A DNA stretch of 57,160 nt from Bradyrhizobium sp. WSM1743 (GTDB lineage: Bacteria > Pseudomonadota > Alphaproteobacteria > Rhizobiales > Xanthobacteraceae), in contig NZ_AXAZ01000053.1 in the NCBI RefSeq assembly GCF_000473065.1, positions 1 through 57,160 on the forward strand. Reading direction: 5' to 3'. The notes beneath the pieces are model-generated. The model was not told where the DNA came from. It worked only from the letters and a program-made list of their open reading frames with translations, and made no database searches. Shown here piece after piece: positions 27,307 through 36,403 of the stretch (positions are counted from its first letter, which is position 1; every line of letters begins with the position of its first letter). The position numbers and the translations under genes were made by a program.

Positions 27307-27524
27307 GCTCTCAAGACACTGGTGGCGTCAAACATCGGTTTCACTGCCGGCCGCCCATAAGTCTTGGCTCTGGTCGCCAGCCATCGACTTCGCCTACAGA
27401 ATACGTCAAAGCTGAACCGAGTTCTGCTACCAGTTCTGGGGTCAACAAAGAATCCGGAGTATACTGAGTATGCCTGAGGACCTTGGCTCTGCCGTTGCCG
27501 ATCGATGCTTAAGGGCCTCGGCCT

Positions 27525-28018
27525 ACTCACCACTTGGGCCAAGACCAACATGCGCTCGGCCACGGTCGTACGCGCCCCAGTGAGCGGCTGGTCGCCAAGG
27601 CACTTCGCGTGCGCTGGCGGATATTGACGTTCCTGGTAGCGCTGCGCCACGACCGCATCAGCGCTGCCTGTGTGATCGACGGGCCGATCAACGGCGAAAG
27701 ATTCCTGGCCGACTCGAACAGGTGTTGGTGCCATCCCTCAGGCCCGGCGACATTGTCATGATCAACAAGCTCGGCAGCCACAAGGAAATCTCGTGCGGCG
27801 CGCCATTCGCGCCGCAGGCGCATAGCTGTTCTTCCTGCCGCCCTACAGCCCCGACCTCAATCCAATCGAGCGGTCTCCGCCAAGCTCAAGACCCTGCTCC
27901 GAAAGGCCGCCGGGCGAACCGCAAATGCAACCAGGAAGCGCATCGGTGCCTTGCTGGACTGCTTCACGCCCCAGGAATGCGTCAACTACATCGTCAACGC
28001 CGGATACGCTTCATGACG
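27525..28018 (+). pseudogene. IS630-family transposase relic
   Basis: The plus strand carries, in shifting frames, the DDE domain of an IS630-type transposase: TWAKTNM near 27535, FLVALRHDRISAACVIDGPI near 27635, LVPSLRPGDIVMINKLGSHK near 27725, LFFLPPYSPDLNPIE near 27830 and then the cysteine segment of the C-terminus (relic of LLDCFTPQECVNYI) near 27950-28010. At least two frameshifts and the missing N-terminal part make it inactive. It lies just upstream of the NifA-type promoter of the phosphonate cluster. Confidence 0.85.
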
Positions 28019-28091
28019 CACTCACGCTCAGATCCTTAGAATGGCAAAAGTCTCGGTAACGGTAAGAGGAACGATACGCTTTGTCGGGCTT

Positions 28092-28107
28092 GTTGGGTTC
28101 GCGACAC
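28092..28107. promoter_or_regulatory. NifA-type upstream activator sequence (TGT-N10-ACA)
   Basis: TGTTGGGTTCGCGACA fits TGT-N10-ACA exactly. It begins 90 bp upstream of the -24/-12-like element at 28182, which is the normal distance for NifA enhancer sites. This combination is stronger than the site alone would be. Confidence 0.6.
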
Positions 28108-28181
28108 AGGTGTTCAACCGTGTTCGCACAGCCGAACCGACTAGAAGGCAATAAAAGAGGCGCCCGGCGTAATCAGCAAAG

Positions 28182-28197
28182 TGGCACGAGTTTTGAT
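28182..28197 (+). promoter_or_regulatory. Sigma-54-like -24/-12 promoter of the phosphonate cluster
   Basis: TGGCACGAGTTTTGAT matches the rhizobial RpoN pattern TGGCACG-N4-TTG; the -12 has TTGA instead of TTGC. It agrees in 14 of 16 positions with the element at 2138. The predicted transcript would start near 28208 and run through the 35-residue ORF at 28284 into the SelA-like gene at 28539. Confidence 0.55.
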
Positions 28198-28283
28198 CCT
28201 TTTCCCTGCGGCGCGGCAGGAGTTGCCGGCTGGACCTCATGTTTCGGGTTGCCGTCAGGGTGGCACGGCGGAGGGAAAGCGGC

Positions 28284-28391
28284 ATGACAGGCCTCCGCCA
28301 AATCGCATGCTATTGGATGATGGGCGTGGCAGAGTTCATGACCTCTGACACTATGTGCGAGTCCTTGTCGGCCTCGGGAAGAAGATTTTGA
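28284..28391 (+). CDS. Small 35-residue ORF in the leader of the phosphonate cluster
   Basis: The ATG is preceded by GGAGGG about 9 bp upstream, and the ORF lies in the leader behind the -24/-12-like element. The peptide begins MTGLRQIACYWMMGVAEFMT and has no family I recognise. It could be a leader peptide or chance. Confidence 0.25.
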   Translation: MTGLRQIACYWMMGVAEFMTSDTMCESLSASGRRF

Positions 28392-28538
28392 AGACCGGCT
28401 CCAGCCGCTTTCTTTGGACGGCGAGTACTGGCCTAGTAGGGCCCAGCGTTTGTGCGCGCTCGCGCTTGTCTTGGTTGCTTGCGGTCAGCAATGCGATCCG
28501 CTTCGGCTCTTCCCTAAAGCCTTACAGGAGGTGCCTGC

Positions 28539-30086
28539 ATGAGCTTGGATATTGATTGCGATGGTGCGCCGCACGACGGACCCGCCGCAGGCCAAGTGTT
28601 CCGCGATCTTGGCGTTGAACCGATCATTAATTGCACCGGCGTGCGTAGCTCCTATGGCGGATGCAATCCAACACCATCTGTGCTCGCCGCAATGGAAGCC
28701 TCTGCTCGGGGCTTTGTCATTCTGAATGAACTGGCGGAAGCGATTGGACGAAAATTGGCTGCGCTCACCGGTGCCGAATGGGGGCTCGTCACTGCTGGAA
28801 GTGCAGCAGCAGTAAGCCAGGCTGTTGCTGCTTGCGTAGCGGGTAACGATCCAGAGAAGATGCTGAAGCTCCCGTTACGCGGCGAGAAGGTGGTCGTTGT
28901 CGCTGCTGATCAACGGATGGCTTACGAGCATGCAATTCGAGCAGTCGGTTGTCTGGTGCTTCCTATCAGCCGTGCCTCAGACTTGGACCAGCTTCCAATT
29001 GAAGATGTAGCAGCGATATGCGTTGTTGCTTCAGATATTCCAAAGTCGGTGTTGCCCTTTGAAGAAATCGCTCTGCGCGCAGGGCAACTCGGAATTCCGC
29101 TGATTGTAGACGCGGCCGGAGAAGCCCCAAAATTTCCCAACGTTTGGCTCCGCAACGGGGCTGATCTTCTCATTCATTCAGGTGGGAAGTATATCAGTGG
29201 ACCGCAGTCTACCGGCTTCTTACTGGGCTCGGAAAGATTATGCAGAGCGGCGTACCTGAACGGACCTCCTGGCCAATCGTTTGGTAGGTCAATGAAGGTC
29301 GGCAAAGACGAGATCATTGGCGCTTACGTCGCGTTGGAACAATGGGTGATGGGAGGGGCGGCTCGTGCGATGGAACGATGGCGCCACTGTATTTCGATAC
29401 TGAAGCGCGAATTTTTGAGCGTCCCTGGCCTCGCTGTCGAAGAGATAGAACCAGATGTCGTTTTCTGCAATCCACGAATAGCGGTTTCTTGGTCGATCAA
29501 AACATTCCCAATAGACGCCGAGGTGATCGCCGAAAAACTTGCCAGCGCGCGCCCACGCATTGTGTTGCGCGACTGTTGGCAGCGCTCGCAACGGATCGTA
29601 GTCGATCCGACCAATCTGACCAAAGTCGAAGCCAAGATCGTCGGCCGTTCAATCATTCATGCCCTTGCAGAACGTCCTTTAGCGCCAGCCGCACCACCAC
29701 AGGAGGACTTCGAGGAGCTGGCAGGAGCATGGCAGGTCTTTATCGACTTTCTTCACGGTAGTGCAGTACATGCGTTCGACCTGCTACAGGATGGTCAAAA
29801 TATTTGGGGCACGCACATCGGCACCGAAATTTCGAGTAACTGCCGCGGCAAGATAGTTGGACCGCAGTTGAAGCTGTTTTCACATTTGCCGGGCGATCCC
29901 TTGGGCTTGGACTACGAGTTCGAAGGGACTCTTCGCGAGGGCAGCCTGACAGGCGTCGTTCGCTTGGGTGCGTCCGCAGCCAAGTACAGCGGCCTGACCT
30001 TTAAGCGGCAATTCGGACAAGCGGGTTGGCGCGCTAAGCGGACCCAAACAAATCACACCGTTGGAGATAAAGGTGCAAGTCGCTAA
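28539..30086 (+). CDS. SelA-like fold-type I PLP enzyme with C-terminal extension
   Basis: This 515-residue protein belongs to the SelA/DgaE-like group (selenocysteine synthase, D-glucosaminate-6-phosphate ammonia-lyase and relatives), not to true transaminases. The PLP part spans about residues 15-380: PIINCTGVRSSYGGCNPTPS, GAEWGLVTAGSAAAVSQAVA, LIVDAAGEAPKF and the Schiff-base lysine, Lys217, in HSGGKYISGPQSTGFLLG. A C-terminal part of roughly 100 residues (from GAWQVFIDFLHG, with IWGTHIGTEIS and LRE-GSLTGVVRL) looks like a small beta-rich domain of unknown role. AGGAGGT lies 8 bp before the ATG. As the first large gene behind the NifA-type promoter and next to PEP-mutase pathway genes, it may act on an amino-phosphonate; that is inference. 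Confidence 0.82.
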   Translation: MSLDIDCDGAPHDGPAAGQVFRDLGVEPIINCTGVRSSYGGCNPTPSVLAAMEASARGFVILNELAEAIGRKLAALTGAEWGLVTAGSAAAVSQAVAACVAGNDPEKMLKLPLRGEKVVVVAADQRMAYEHAIRAVGCLVLPISRASDLDQLPIEDVAAICVVASDIPKSVLPFEEIALRAGQLGIPLIVDAAGEAPKFPNVWLRNGADLLIHSGGKYISGPQSTGFLLGSERLCRAAYLNGPPGQSFGRSMKVGKDEIIGAYVALEQWVMGGAARAMERWRHCISILKREFLSVPGLAVEEIEPDVVFCNPRIAVSWSIKTFPIDAEVIAEKLASARPRIVLRDCWQRSQRIVVDPTNLTKVEAKIVGRSIIHALAERPLAPAAPPQEDFEELAGAWQVFIDFLHGSAVHAFDLLQDGQNIWGTHIGTEISSNCRGKIVGPQLKLFSHLPGDPLGLDYEFEGTLREGSLTGVVRLGASAAKYSGLTFKRQFGQAGWRAKRTQTNHTVGDKGASR

Positions 30087-30482
30087 GAAGCGGTCATCAG
30101 ACGCAGATCCAACTAAACTGCAGATACAGAGGCTGCAGATACAGAGAATGGGATCATCTTCGACAGCAATTCTTCTCGCATACTTTCAATGTGGCCAAGC
30201 TGATTAGTGCGTCTTTGACTAATGCGCCCGGAAATGCGAGTGCGGCCTGACCGTTTGATAGATTTGGATGGTGCAGACCACAGTTACACCGAAGTCTCCC
30301 AGGCAGGTGTGTCGCCGAGGCGCCAGAAATAACCCGGGCCTCTTTAAGAGGGTGATCGGAAGTTGGCCTGCCGCGTAGTCCATATCATCACCATGTCTAG
30401 ACAAAAAATGATCGGACGGAAATCGGGGCGAACGGATCCCATGTTTCGCAGGTGATCCGTAGCAGGTGAGGCACTAGGCCAT
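30087..30482. other. Intergenic stretch
   Basis: About 400 bp without a recognisable gene between the SelA-like and transporter genes. A short imperfect direct repeat (CTGCAGATACAGAG) lies near 30119-30146. Confidence 0.4.
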
Positions 30483-31709
30483 ATGCGACCTCCAGGCACG
30501 AGAACCGAGCCGAGAAGATCACTACCCATCAGGAAGGATGATCGATTCGTTGTTGTGGCACTGGGCGGTGCAGAAATCATCAGCTACGGCACACTTTATT
30601 ATTGCGTGGCTGGCATTGCAAAGGAGGCGTCCCGTGACCTCGCCGTCACAGAGGAGTGGATATTCGCTTGTTTCTCCTTTGCTTTGTTTGCGAGTGCGCA
30701 GATGTCCCTGGTTGCCGGCCGCCTCATGGACCGATACGGCGCAGGCAAAACTATGAGAGTCGCCTCATTGGCGGGAGGCGCTAGCTTGGGATTAGCAGCA
30801 ATTTCTTGGAATGCGGTCGTTTTCACAGTCGCGCTATTCGGTATGCAACTTGCGTCGGCCTTTCTTTTTTATGAGGCTGCATTCGTGTTCTTGGTACAGC
30901 GAGATGCGATTCATGCAAAACAGCAAATTGCTCTATTGACGTTGATCGTCGGGTTGTCGTCAACATTGTTTTGGCCGCTAACTTCGTTGTCGCTCACTTT
31001 GATATCCTGGAGACAACTCTGTTGGATCTATGGAGGCTGCAATGTTCTTCTTGCCCTCCCATTAATCCAATTGGCTCTTGGCAGGTCCTCCGTGAAGCGT
31101 AGAGATCAGAACAAGGTCTGTGGCCAGCAAGGCCCGTCCTCTTCCAAGCTGAGTGATCTTGTCCTAATAACGGTCGGATTTTCGCTAACGACATTTGTTT
31201 TCTCAGCGTTTCTTGGCCAGATGATCCCAATCCTTTCGTCGATCGGTTTAGACATGGAGGGGGCGTGGGTTTCAGCGCTCTTCGGACCGTCACAGGTCGC
31301 AGTACGGCTATTTGCAAGTTCGTTTACCGAGAGAATATCCCCAATTCAGCTCACCATTCTCTCATGTGTTATGCTCTCGGCGGCTACATTTATCATTACA
31401 TTGACGTCTCACTCTCTCCTCGGAATTTCAATCTTCATTGCTCTGCTCGGGTTTAGCTCGGGCCTAAACAGCATCTGTCGTGGAAGCTTGCCGCTCTCAG
31501 TGTTCGGGCAGGACGGGTATGGAAGGCGGCTCGGGTTGATCACGGGTTTCCGATTGTCGGCGGCGTCTTTTGCGCCCTTCTTCTTCAGTGTTATCCAAAA
31601 CCACTATGGCATCGTGGTTGCATTGGCATCTCTAGCCGTCTGCGCAACAGGAAGCACGCTTTCGTTCGCATTTGTGAGCGTCCGGTCAAAACGGGAGCCA
31701 GGCCGTTGA
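30483..31709 (+). CDS. Major facilitator superfamily transporter
   Basis: This 408-residue integral membrane protein has about 12 hydrophobic segments and the MFS signature loop between helices 2 and 3 (GRLMDRYGAGKTM). A charged central loop (SSVKRRDQNKVCGQQG) separates the two six-helix halves, as usual. It probably lies in the inner membrane and would export or import a small solute by proton coupling. Its place in the phosphonate cluster suggests export of the product or of an intermediate. The start has only a weak ribosome binding site (AGGTGAGG, 11 bp away), so the first 15-20 residues are uncertain. Confidence 0.88.
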   Translation: MRPPGTRTEPRRSLPIRKDDRFVVVALGGAEIISYGTLYYCVAGIAKEASRDLAVTEEWIFACFSFALFASAQMSLVAGRLMDRYGAGKTMRVASLAGGASLGLAAISWNAVVFTVALFGMQLASAFLFYEAAFVFLVQRDAIHAKQQIALLTLIVGLSSTLFWPLTSLSLTLISWRQLCWIYGGCNVLLALPLIQLALGRSSVKRRDQNKVCGQQGPSSSKLSDLVLITVGFSLTTFVFSAFLGQMIPILSSIGLDMEGAWVSALFGPSQVAVRLFASSFTERISPIQLTILSCVMLSAATFIITLTSHSLLGISIFIALLGFSSGLNSICRGSLPLSVFGQDGYGRRLGLITGFRLSAASFAPFFFSVIQNHYGIVVALASLAVCATGSTLSFAFVSVRSKREPGR

Positions 31710-32405
31710 AGAAGTGAGCTCCCGCCTCAGTTTTGGGGGCGCGCCCGACGTGATCGGATGGTCAGCAGTTTTGAATCAATCTCGCGCGGCGTATCATCTT
31801 CGATGGAAAGTCGCGAGTTCCTGACCGTCTAGGTTTAGCTCATCACGCCGAAGTCAAGGTTAGTGCGTATTATGGCAGAGCTGATGTGCAAGACGCGGGT
31901 TCGCAATGAACTGGGCGAGCCAACTGGGGCGCCGAACGGGGCGCCTCGGCTCTCGCCCTGCGGGCGCCGCCGAGTCGAACGCTAATGATCAGGCGCACGG
32001 CAGGCCGAGCGGCATGTCGGGAGTTTTCCGTACGTTCGACTTGGCGGACGTGACCGATACCGCCATTCACCCGGGCCTGCCCCGGCATTTCGCTTGTTTG
32101 GCTGGGGCACGTGAGCAAGCGCCCTTCACCGTGGCGGTCCTATGGAGCGGTTGGATAGCAGCGTCCATAGGAAGAGGCCCCTTACAAGTTAGCCGATGAC
32201 AAGCTCCAAATCCATATCATCTTAACTTCGCATGAGGGGACGGGGCACGACCTTAGCTTGCCGACCGCTGAAGCGCGCCTACTAGAATTGGTAGTTTGCG
32301 GACGTCGTATCTCGCCCAATCTAAGCAGTAGTTGCGGTTGGCAAGCGGCCGCAAGGGCAGTGATTTTCGATCGCCGTCGGCAGAAAACAATAAAATCGAG
32401 GCTCG
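31710..32405. other. Stretch without a recognisable gene
   Basis: About 700 bp. ORFs at 31870-32199 on both strands are GC-rich shadows of each other with no family match. No promoter of known type was identified upstream of the following gene. Confidence 0.4.
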
Positions 32406-33017
32406 ATGATCACATACCTATCTGACCGCGCAAATGCCGTTACTGCCCTGGGGATTCTTTGTTCCGGTGCAGCGATAGGGTTCGTCGTGAGAGGACACTA
32501 CGAGGCGGGAATAGCGCTCGGACTCTGGGCGATCGTCGCTGATGACGTGGACGGCGAAATTGCCCGGAGCACCAAGCACCGAACGATGGCAACCAAAGCC
32601 ATTGGTAAAGCTCTCGATGCGTTCTCTGACCTTATTTTTGGATCAGTCATCCCGGCAATTATCATCGCATCTTTCATCGATTCTCCAGCATCTGCCGTGT
32701 TCACAGCGTTCTTGTTATTGATCGGCGCGCTTCGCCTGGCATATTTTGACTATTTCGGACTGGACGATCGCGGTTATTCGACTGGTCTACCTCTCTCTTA
32801 CGCTCTGCCCGTTCTCGCGGCGATCTTGCTGCTTGACCACACTATTGCGCCGCTTGAGTTAGGTGTCGTTCTTCCTGCGGTCTTTGTACCGCTATCGTTG
32901 CTCCACATCGCCCCGTTCAAGATCAAAGCCTCAGGCACTCTTGTCCATGTGCTAACGATCGGCGCGGCGATCGCTGCGTCCGCCGGACTGCTGATCACGA
33001 GTAGGGCGGGCACCTAA
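32406..33017 (+). CDS. CDP-alcohol phosphatidyltransferase family protein
   Basis: This 203-residue membrane protein with about six hydrophobic segments carries the CDP-OH transferase signature: DDVDGEIAR followed by GKALDAFSD, that is D-x2-D-G-x2-A-R ... G-x3-D-x3-D with all four metal-binding aspartates. The spacer between AR and G is 12 residues instead of the usual 8. Such enzymes displace CMP from a CDP-linked group with an alcohol, making phosphodiesters in lipids. With a LicC/PntC-like nucleotidyltransferase and PEP mutase in the same cluster, the donor could be a CMP-activated phosphonate rather than CDP-diacylglycerol; this is inference. The formyltransferase follows after 32 bp. Confidence 0.88.
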   Translation: MITYLSDRANAVTALGILCSGAAIGFVVRGHYEAGIALGLWAIVADDVDGEIARSTKHRTMATKAIGKALDAFSDLIFGSVIPAIIIASFIDSPASAVFTAFLLLIGALRLAYFDYFGLDDRGYSTGLPLSYALPVLAAILLLDHTIAPLELGVVLPAVFVPLSLLHIAPFKIKASGTLVHVLTIGAAIAASAGLLITSRAGT

Positions 33018-33049
33018 TCGGGTGGCTTAGAACGTCATAAGGTGGAGAA

Positions 33050-33853
33050 ATGTCGAGCTTAACGAACCGTGTGGTATTTGCCGGAACCAGGGGGCTTGCG
33101 AGCCGCTGTCTTCTGTTTGTCATCGAGACCTGCGGCAAAGACCACATTGCGGGCGTTCTCGGCGCTTCCCGGTACCAGAAAACATGGTGGCGGCACGAGA
33201 CCAGTGAGGAGCTTTGGCAAGTCGCAGACCGCTTTGGAATACCATTTTTCGAGTCGATAGATGATGTTCCTCCTCTCGGAACGTTTCTCGTAAGCGTCAT
33301 GTGGAACAAGATTTTTCCGGCCCATATCCTCGCACGTTTTGATGGAGGAGGCATCAATCTTCATCCAGGCCCGCTCCCTGAATATCGCGGCAGTTTTGCG
33401 CGGACGCATGCCATACTCAATGGCGAGAGGAGCTTTGGGGTGACTGTCCACTATCTCTCAGAGCGGGTCGATAGGGGCGATATTATCGGCGAATTGCAGT
33501 TCCCTGTGCTGCCTTCAGAGACGGCCCTCTCTTTAGACACCAGAGCGCAACTTTACGGCTACGCGCTCTTCTGCCAGGTGTGGCTGCGTTTGTTGGACGG
33601 ATCGGCTACCTCTCGTTCACAAGACGAGTTGATCGCTCAAGAGAGGCGCAAGGCTTGCTTCTATCCCATGCGCAAGATGACCGCACTTTTGGATTCGTCA
33701 GACGTTCCACGCAGCGCCGAAGAACTCGATCGGCTCTACCGCGCTCTATATCTTCCACCACGCATTGAGCCTCCCAAGTGGCTCGTCGAACGAGTCATGA
33801 CTAATGAGGTTCGGACGCTCCTTCGGGATTCTACCGCCGGCGGTAAGGCGTGA
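33050..33853 (+). CDS. Formyltransferase family protein (methionyl-tRNA formyltransferase-like)
   Basis: This 267-residue protein has the N-formyltransferase fold. The catalytic triad is visible: Asn and His in GGINLHPGPLPEYRG and Asp in RVDRGDIIGEL. The usual loop SLLP is replaced by GPLPEYRG, as in sugar or amino acid formyltransferases. It lacks the C-terminal tRNA-binding domain of Fmt (total length 267 against about 310), so it more likely formylates a small amine using 10-formyl-tetrahydrofolate. AAGGTGGAG lies just before the ATG. In the cluster, N-formylation of an amino-phosphonate or peptide is conceivable. Confidence 0.85.
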   Translation: MSSLTNRVVFAGTRGLASRCLLFVIETCGKDHIAGVLGASRYQKTWWRHETSEELWQVADRFGIPFFESIDDVPPLGTFLVSVMWNKIFPAHILARFDGGGINLHPGPLPEYRGSFARTHAILNGERSFGVTVHYLSERVDRGDIIGELQFPVLPSETALSLDTRAQLYGYALFCQVWLRLLDGSATSRSQDELIAQERRKACFYPMRKMTALLDSSDVPRSAEELDRLYRALYLPPRIEPPKWLVERVMTNEVRTLLRDSTAGGKA

Positions 33854-34064
33854 CCTGGCGCGCAGCGCGGCAGCGAGCTCGAAATATGAGACCGCGCTTA
33901 TCGAGGACGTCCGCGACGGCCGAGGTGTGCTCGCGAATTGCCGCTCATCGACTGAAACGGGCTCTAAGCTCCGGAGGGTGTTTTTGTAGTATCCAGCCTA
34001 CGGAGCGGTGCCGGCGAGCCGACGCCTCCCGCAGTCCCAGCTTAGCGCGCGGAGGAGGCTAGCT

Positions 34065-35957
34065 GTGTGTGGGATTTGCGGATTTATCGGACGGATTACT
34101 GATAAGTCAGTGACCGAGCGGAACCTCGCGCGTTGCGCTCAGACGTTGGCCCATCGGGGGCCCGACGCGAGTGGCAGTTGCGTGACCTCTTCCTTTGCCT
34201 TTGCCCATCGAAGGCTCGCGATCATTGATCCGGATCCCAGGTCAAATCAACCGTTCCTCGATGAGGAGCTCGGCCTAACCGTCACCTACAATGGGGAGAT
34301 CTACAATTACCGTCACTTAAGGCAGGACTTGCTCCGGCGCGGGTACCGATTTCGCACAGAGTCGGATACGGAGGTACTTTGCAAGGCATTTGCCTGTTGG
34401 GGGATTGATAGCGTCGAACGTCTGCGGGGAATGTTTGCTTTCGCAATCTACGATCAAAACACGGGGACAGCGTTCCTTGTCAGAGATCGGCTCGGAATCA
34501 AGCCGCTATACTATGCCCAAGCAGATAATGGCTTTGTCTTTGCCTCACAGGCGTCAGCCATCCTGCAGTGGCCAAGCGTCCGATCTAAGCTCGATCCGGT
34601 TGGATTATCAAGCTTCCTCTCCTACCGTGCCGTCTTCGGCGAGAGGACGTTATTTGCAGATATTCGAAAACTGCCACCTGGAACCTGGTTGAAAATCACC
34701 GCTCAATCGCACGAGCTCACACGTTGGTGGGATCCTGCTCGCCTCGATAATGGTGATGATTGCAGTTCTCTCGAAACGTTGATCGGCAGTGCCGTGGAGG
34801 AACATTTGCTGCCCCACACTCCAGTCGCGGCGCTGCTTTCGGGAGGGCTCGACTCCAGTATTTTGGCCTTCGAGCTTTCAAGGCACTCGTCACACAAGCC
34901 GACATGCTTCACCGGGGTCGTATGCGGCGGTCTTTACGATGAAAGCCCTTATGCGGTCGAGGTAGCGAAATCCCTCAAGCTCGCCCACGTCCTGGTTCGG
35001 CTGCCTGGGGCAACAAGCCTGGATGTCGTTAAGCGCCTCACCGCATTACGTAGTCATCCAGTCGGCATGCACAACGAAGCGGCGATGTATTTGCTTGCGC
35101 GGGCGGTCGCCCATTCTCACAAGGTTCTCCTTACCGGCGAAGGTGCCGACGAGATATTCCTTGGATATAGCCGAATCTTCAGATTGTCTTTCGACGTTCG
35201 TCGACAGGCGTTGCTAACAGCTTTGCCTGATGTCATTGGCCGCCCGGCGCGACGTCATCTCGGCCTTCCCAAGTTCCAAGCGAGTGAATTCGAGTTCTTT
35301 CTCGGGCGTTACACCTACTTCCCCCAATCAGAGAAGCTGGCACTGGCGACATCGGCATGGAGAAAGGACATCGCTTACGATGCGGAGCTGATCGATTGGA
35401 TGAACCACGCCTATCATTCAGGCGGCGCTACTCCGGTCGAGCGCATAAGACAATTCTTTGTACGGCATCACCTACCGGCGCTGCTCGAAATGGTCGACAA
35501 CACCACACTGGCGGCCGGGGTGGAGGCTCGAGTGCCATTCACAGACCACCGGATCGTTGCATTGGCTCTACGCATGTCGTTCTCAGAACATCTGCGTTGG
35601 AAGCATGCCTTCGCCCCGTTTCAGGCGGCTTTCACTTCGATTGAGAAATTTAGCGAAACGCTCGACGTCTCGAAGGCCGTGCTGCGCACCCTTTACAGAG
35701 ATCGTCTACCCGCAAGTGTGATCACGAGAAAGAAGCTCGGGTTTCCGTTACCTCTTGGTAAGTGGGCGACGGACCCGAGCTCGGCGCCCTTTCGTGACTT
35801 GATATTCAAAGAATCTCCTGCGATCGCCGACTATCTCGATGTTGGTGCTCTCCGGCGATGGTACGAACGCCGCTCTCAAGCGGCGAACGATGCATTCGGA
35901 AGGCAGCTCTGGTTGATTTGCAATCTAGAAGTCTTCCTTCGTCAACTATCTTCGTAG
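34065..35957 (+). CDS. Asparagine synthetase B-type amidotransferase
   Basis: This 630-residue protein has the class II glutaminase domain (starts V/M-CGICGFIGR, so Cys2 is the nucleophile after removal of the initiator; then HRGPDASG, YNGEIYNYRHLR and ESDTEVL) and the ATP-dependent synthetase domain (LLSGGLDSSILAFEL, the PP-loop; LTGEGADEIFLGY; EARVPFTDHRI). The start is the GTG at 34065, fixed by GGAGGAGG 6 bp upstream and by the need for Cys at position 2; upstream ATGs would bury it. AsnB-like enzymes in biosynthetic clusters amidate carboxylates or form peptide-like bonds instead of making asparagine. It ends the plus-strand gene row of the phosphonate cluster. Confidence 0.9.
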   Translation: MCGICGFIGRITDKSVTERNLARCAQTLAHRGPDASGSCVTSSFAFAHRRLAIIDPDPRSNQPFLDEELGLTVTYNGEIYNYRHLRQDLLRRGYRFRTESDTEVLCKAFACWGIDSVERLRGMFAFAIYDQNTGTAFLVRDRLGIKPLYYAQADNGFVFASQASAILQWPSVRSKLDPVGLSSFLSYRAVFGERTLFADIRKLPPGTWLKITAQSHELTRWWDPARLDNGDDCSSLETLIGSAVEEHLLPHTPVAALLSGGLDSSILAFELSRHSSHKPTCFTGVVCGGLYDESPYAVEVAKSLKLAHVLVRLPGATSLDVVKRLTALRSHPVGMHNEAAMYLLARAVAHSHKVLLTGEGADEIFLGYSRIFRLSFDVRRQALLTALPDVIGRPARRHLGLPKFQASEFEFFLGRYTYFPQSEKLALATSAWRKDIAYDAELIDWMNHAYHSGGATPVERIRQFFVRHHLPALLEMVDNTTLAAGVEARVPFTDHRIVALALRMSFSEHLRWKHAFAPFQAAFTSIEKFSETLDVSKAVLRTLYRDRLPASVITRKKLGFPLPLGKWATDPSSAPFRDLIFKESPAIADYLDVGALRRWYERRSQAANDAFGRQLWLICNLEVFLRQLSS

Positions 35958-36403
35958 GGGTTCGTACGTTTTGTAATGCGGTGGGCCGAAGGCCACCGGA
36001 ATTCGGCGCCGCTTGCGCGAAGACCTCGGGCCGATAGACGCGGGAGCCCGACAATGTTACGCGAGGCTGATGCGCGAATGCGCTATCCAGTGCGAACGAT
36101 GCGTTTTGAGGGAAGCTGAATCTACGCTGAGCTACGCAAATGGATTGGAAAGCGAGGGGAGGACGCTCGCCCTTTATAGCTGCCCGACGGTTCGCGCTCC
36201 CACCAAAAACGTTCGCTTCTCGGACGTGTGCAAGAGTGCAGGGCCAGGCCTCAGGAAGGTTGGTTTATGCTGCTTTTGGTGTCGGTGTATATCGGCCCGC
36301 CGATCGTAGCCCGCTCGATGGGACCATTCGCGACCTATCTGACTTCGCACTATGTGGGCCTTTCGCAGCAGCCGAATGCATCAGCGTTCGGAACCACAAA
36401 CGG
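35958..36403. other. Intergenic stretch between convergent genes
   Basis: About 440 bp between the asparagine synthetase-like gene and the convergent peptidase gene. No gene and no clear terminator hairpin with a T run was recognised. Confidence 0.4.

Noticed and set aside
31870..32199. Overlapping ORFs on both strands between the MFS and CDP-alcohol transferase genes
   Set aside because: GC-rich frames mirroring each other, without recognisable motifs.
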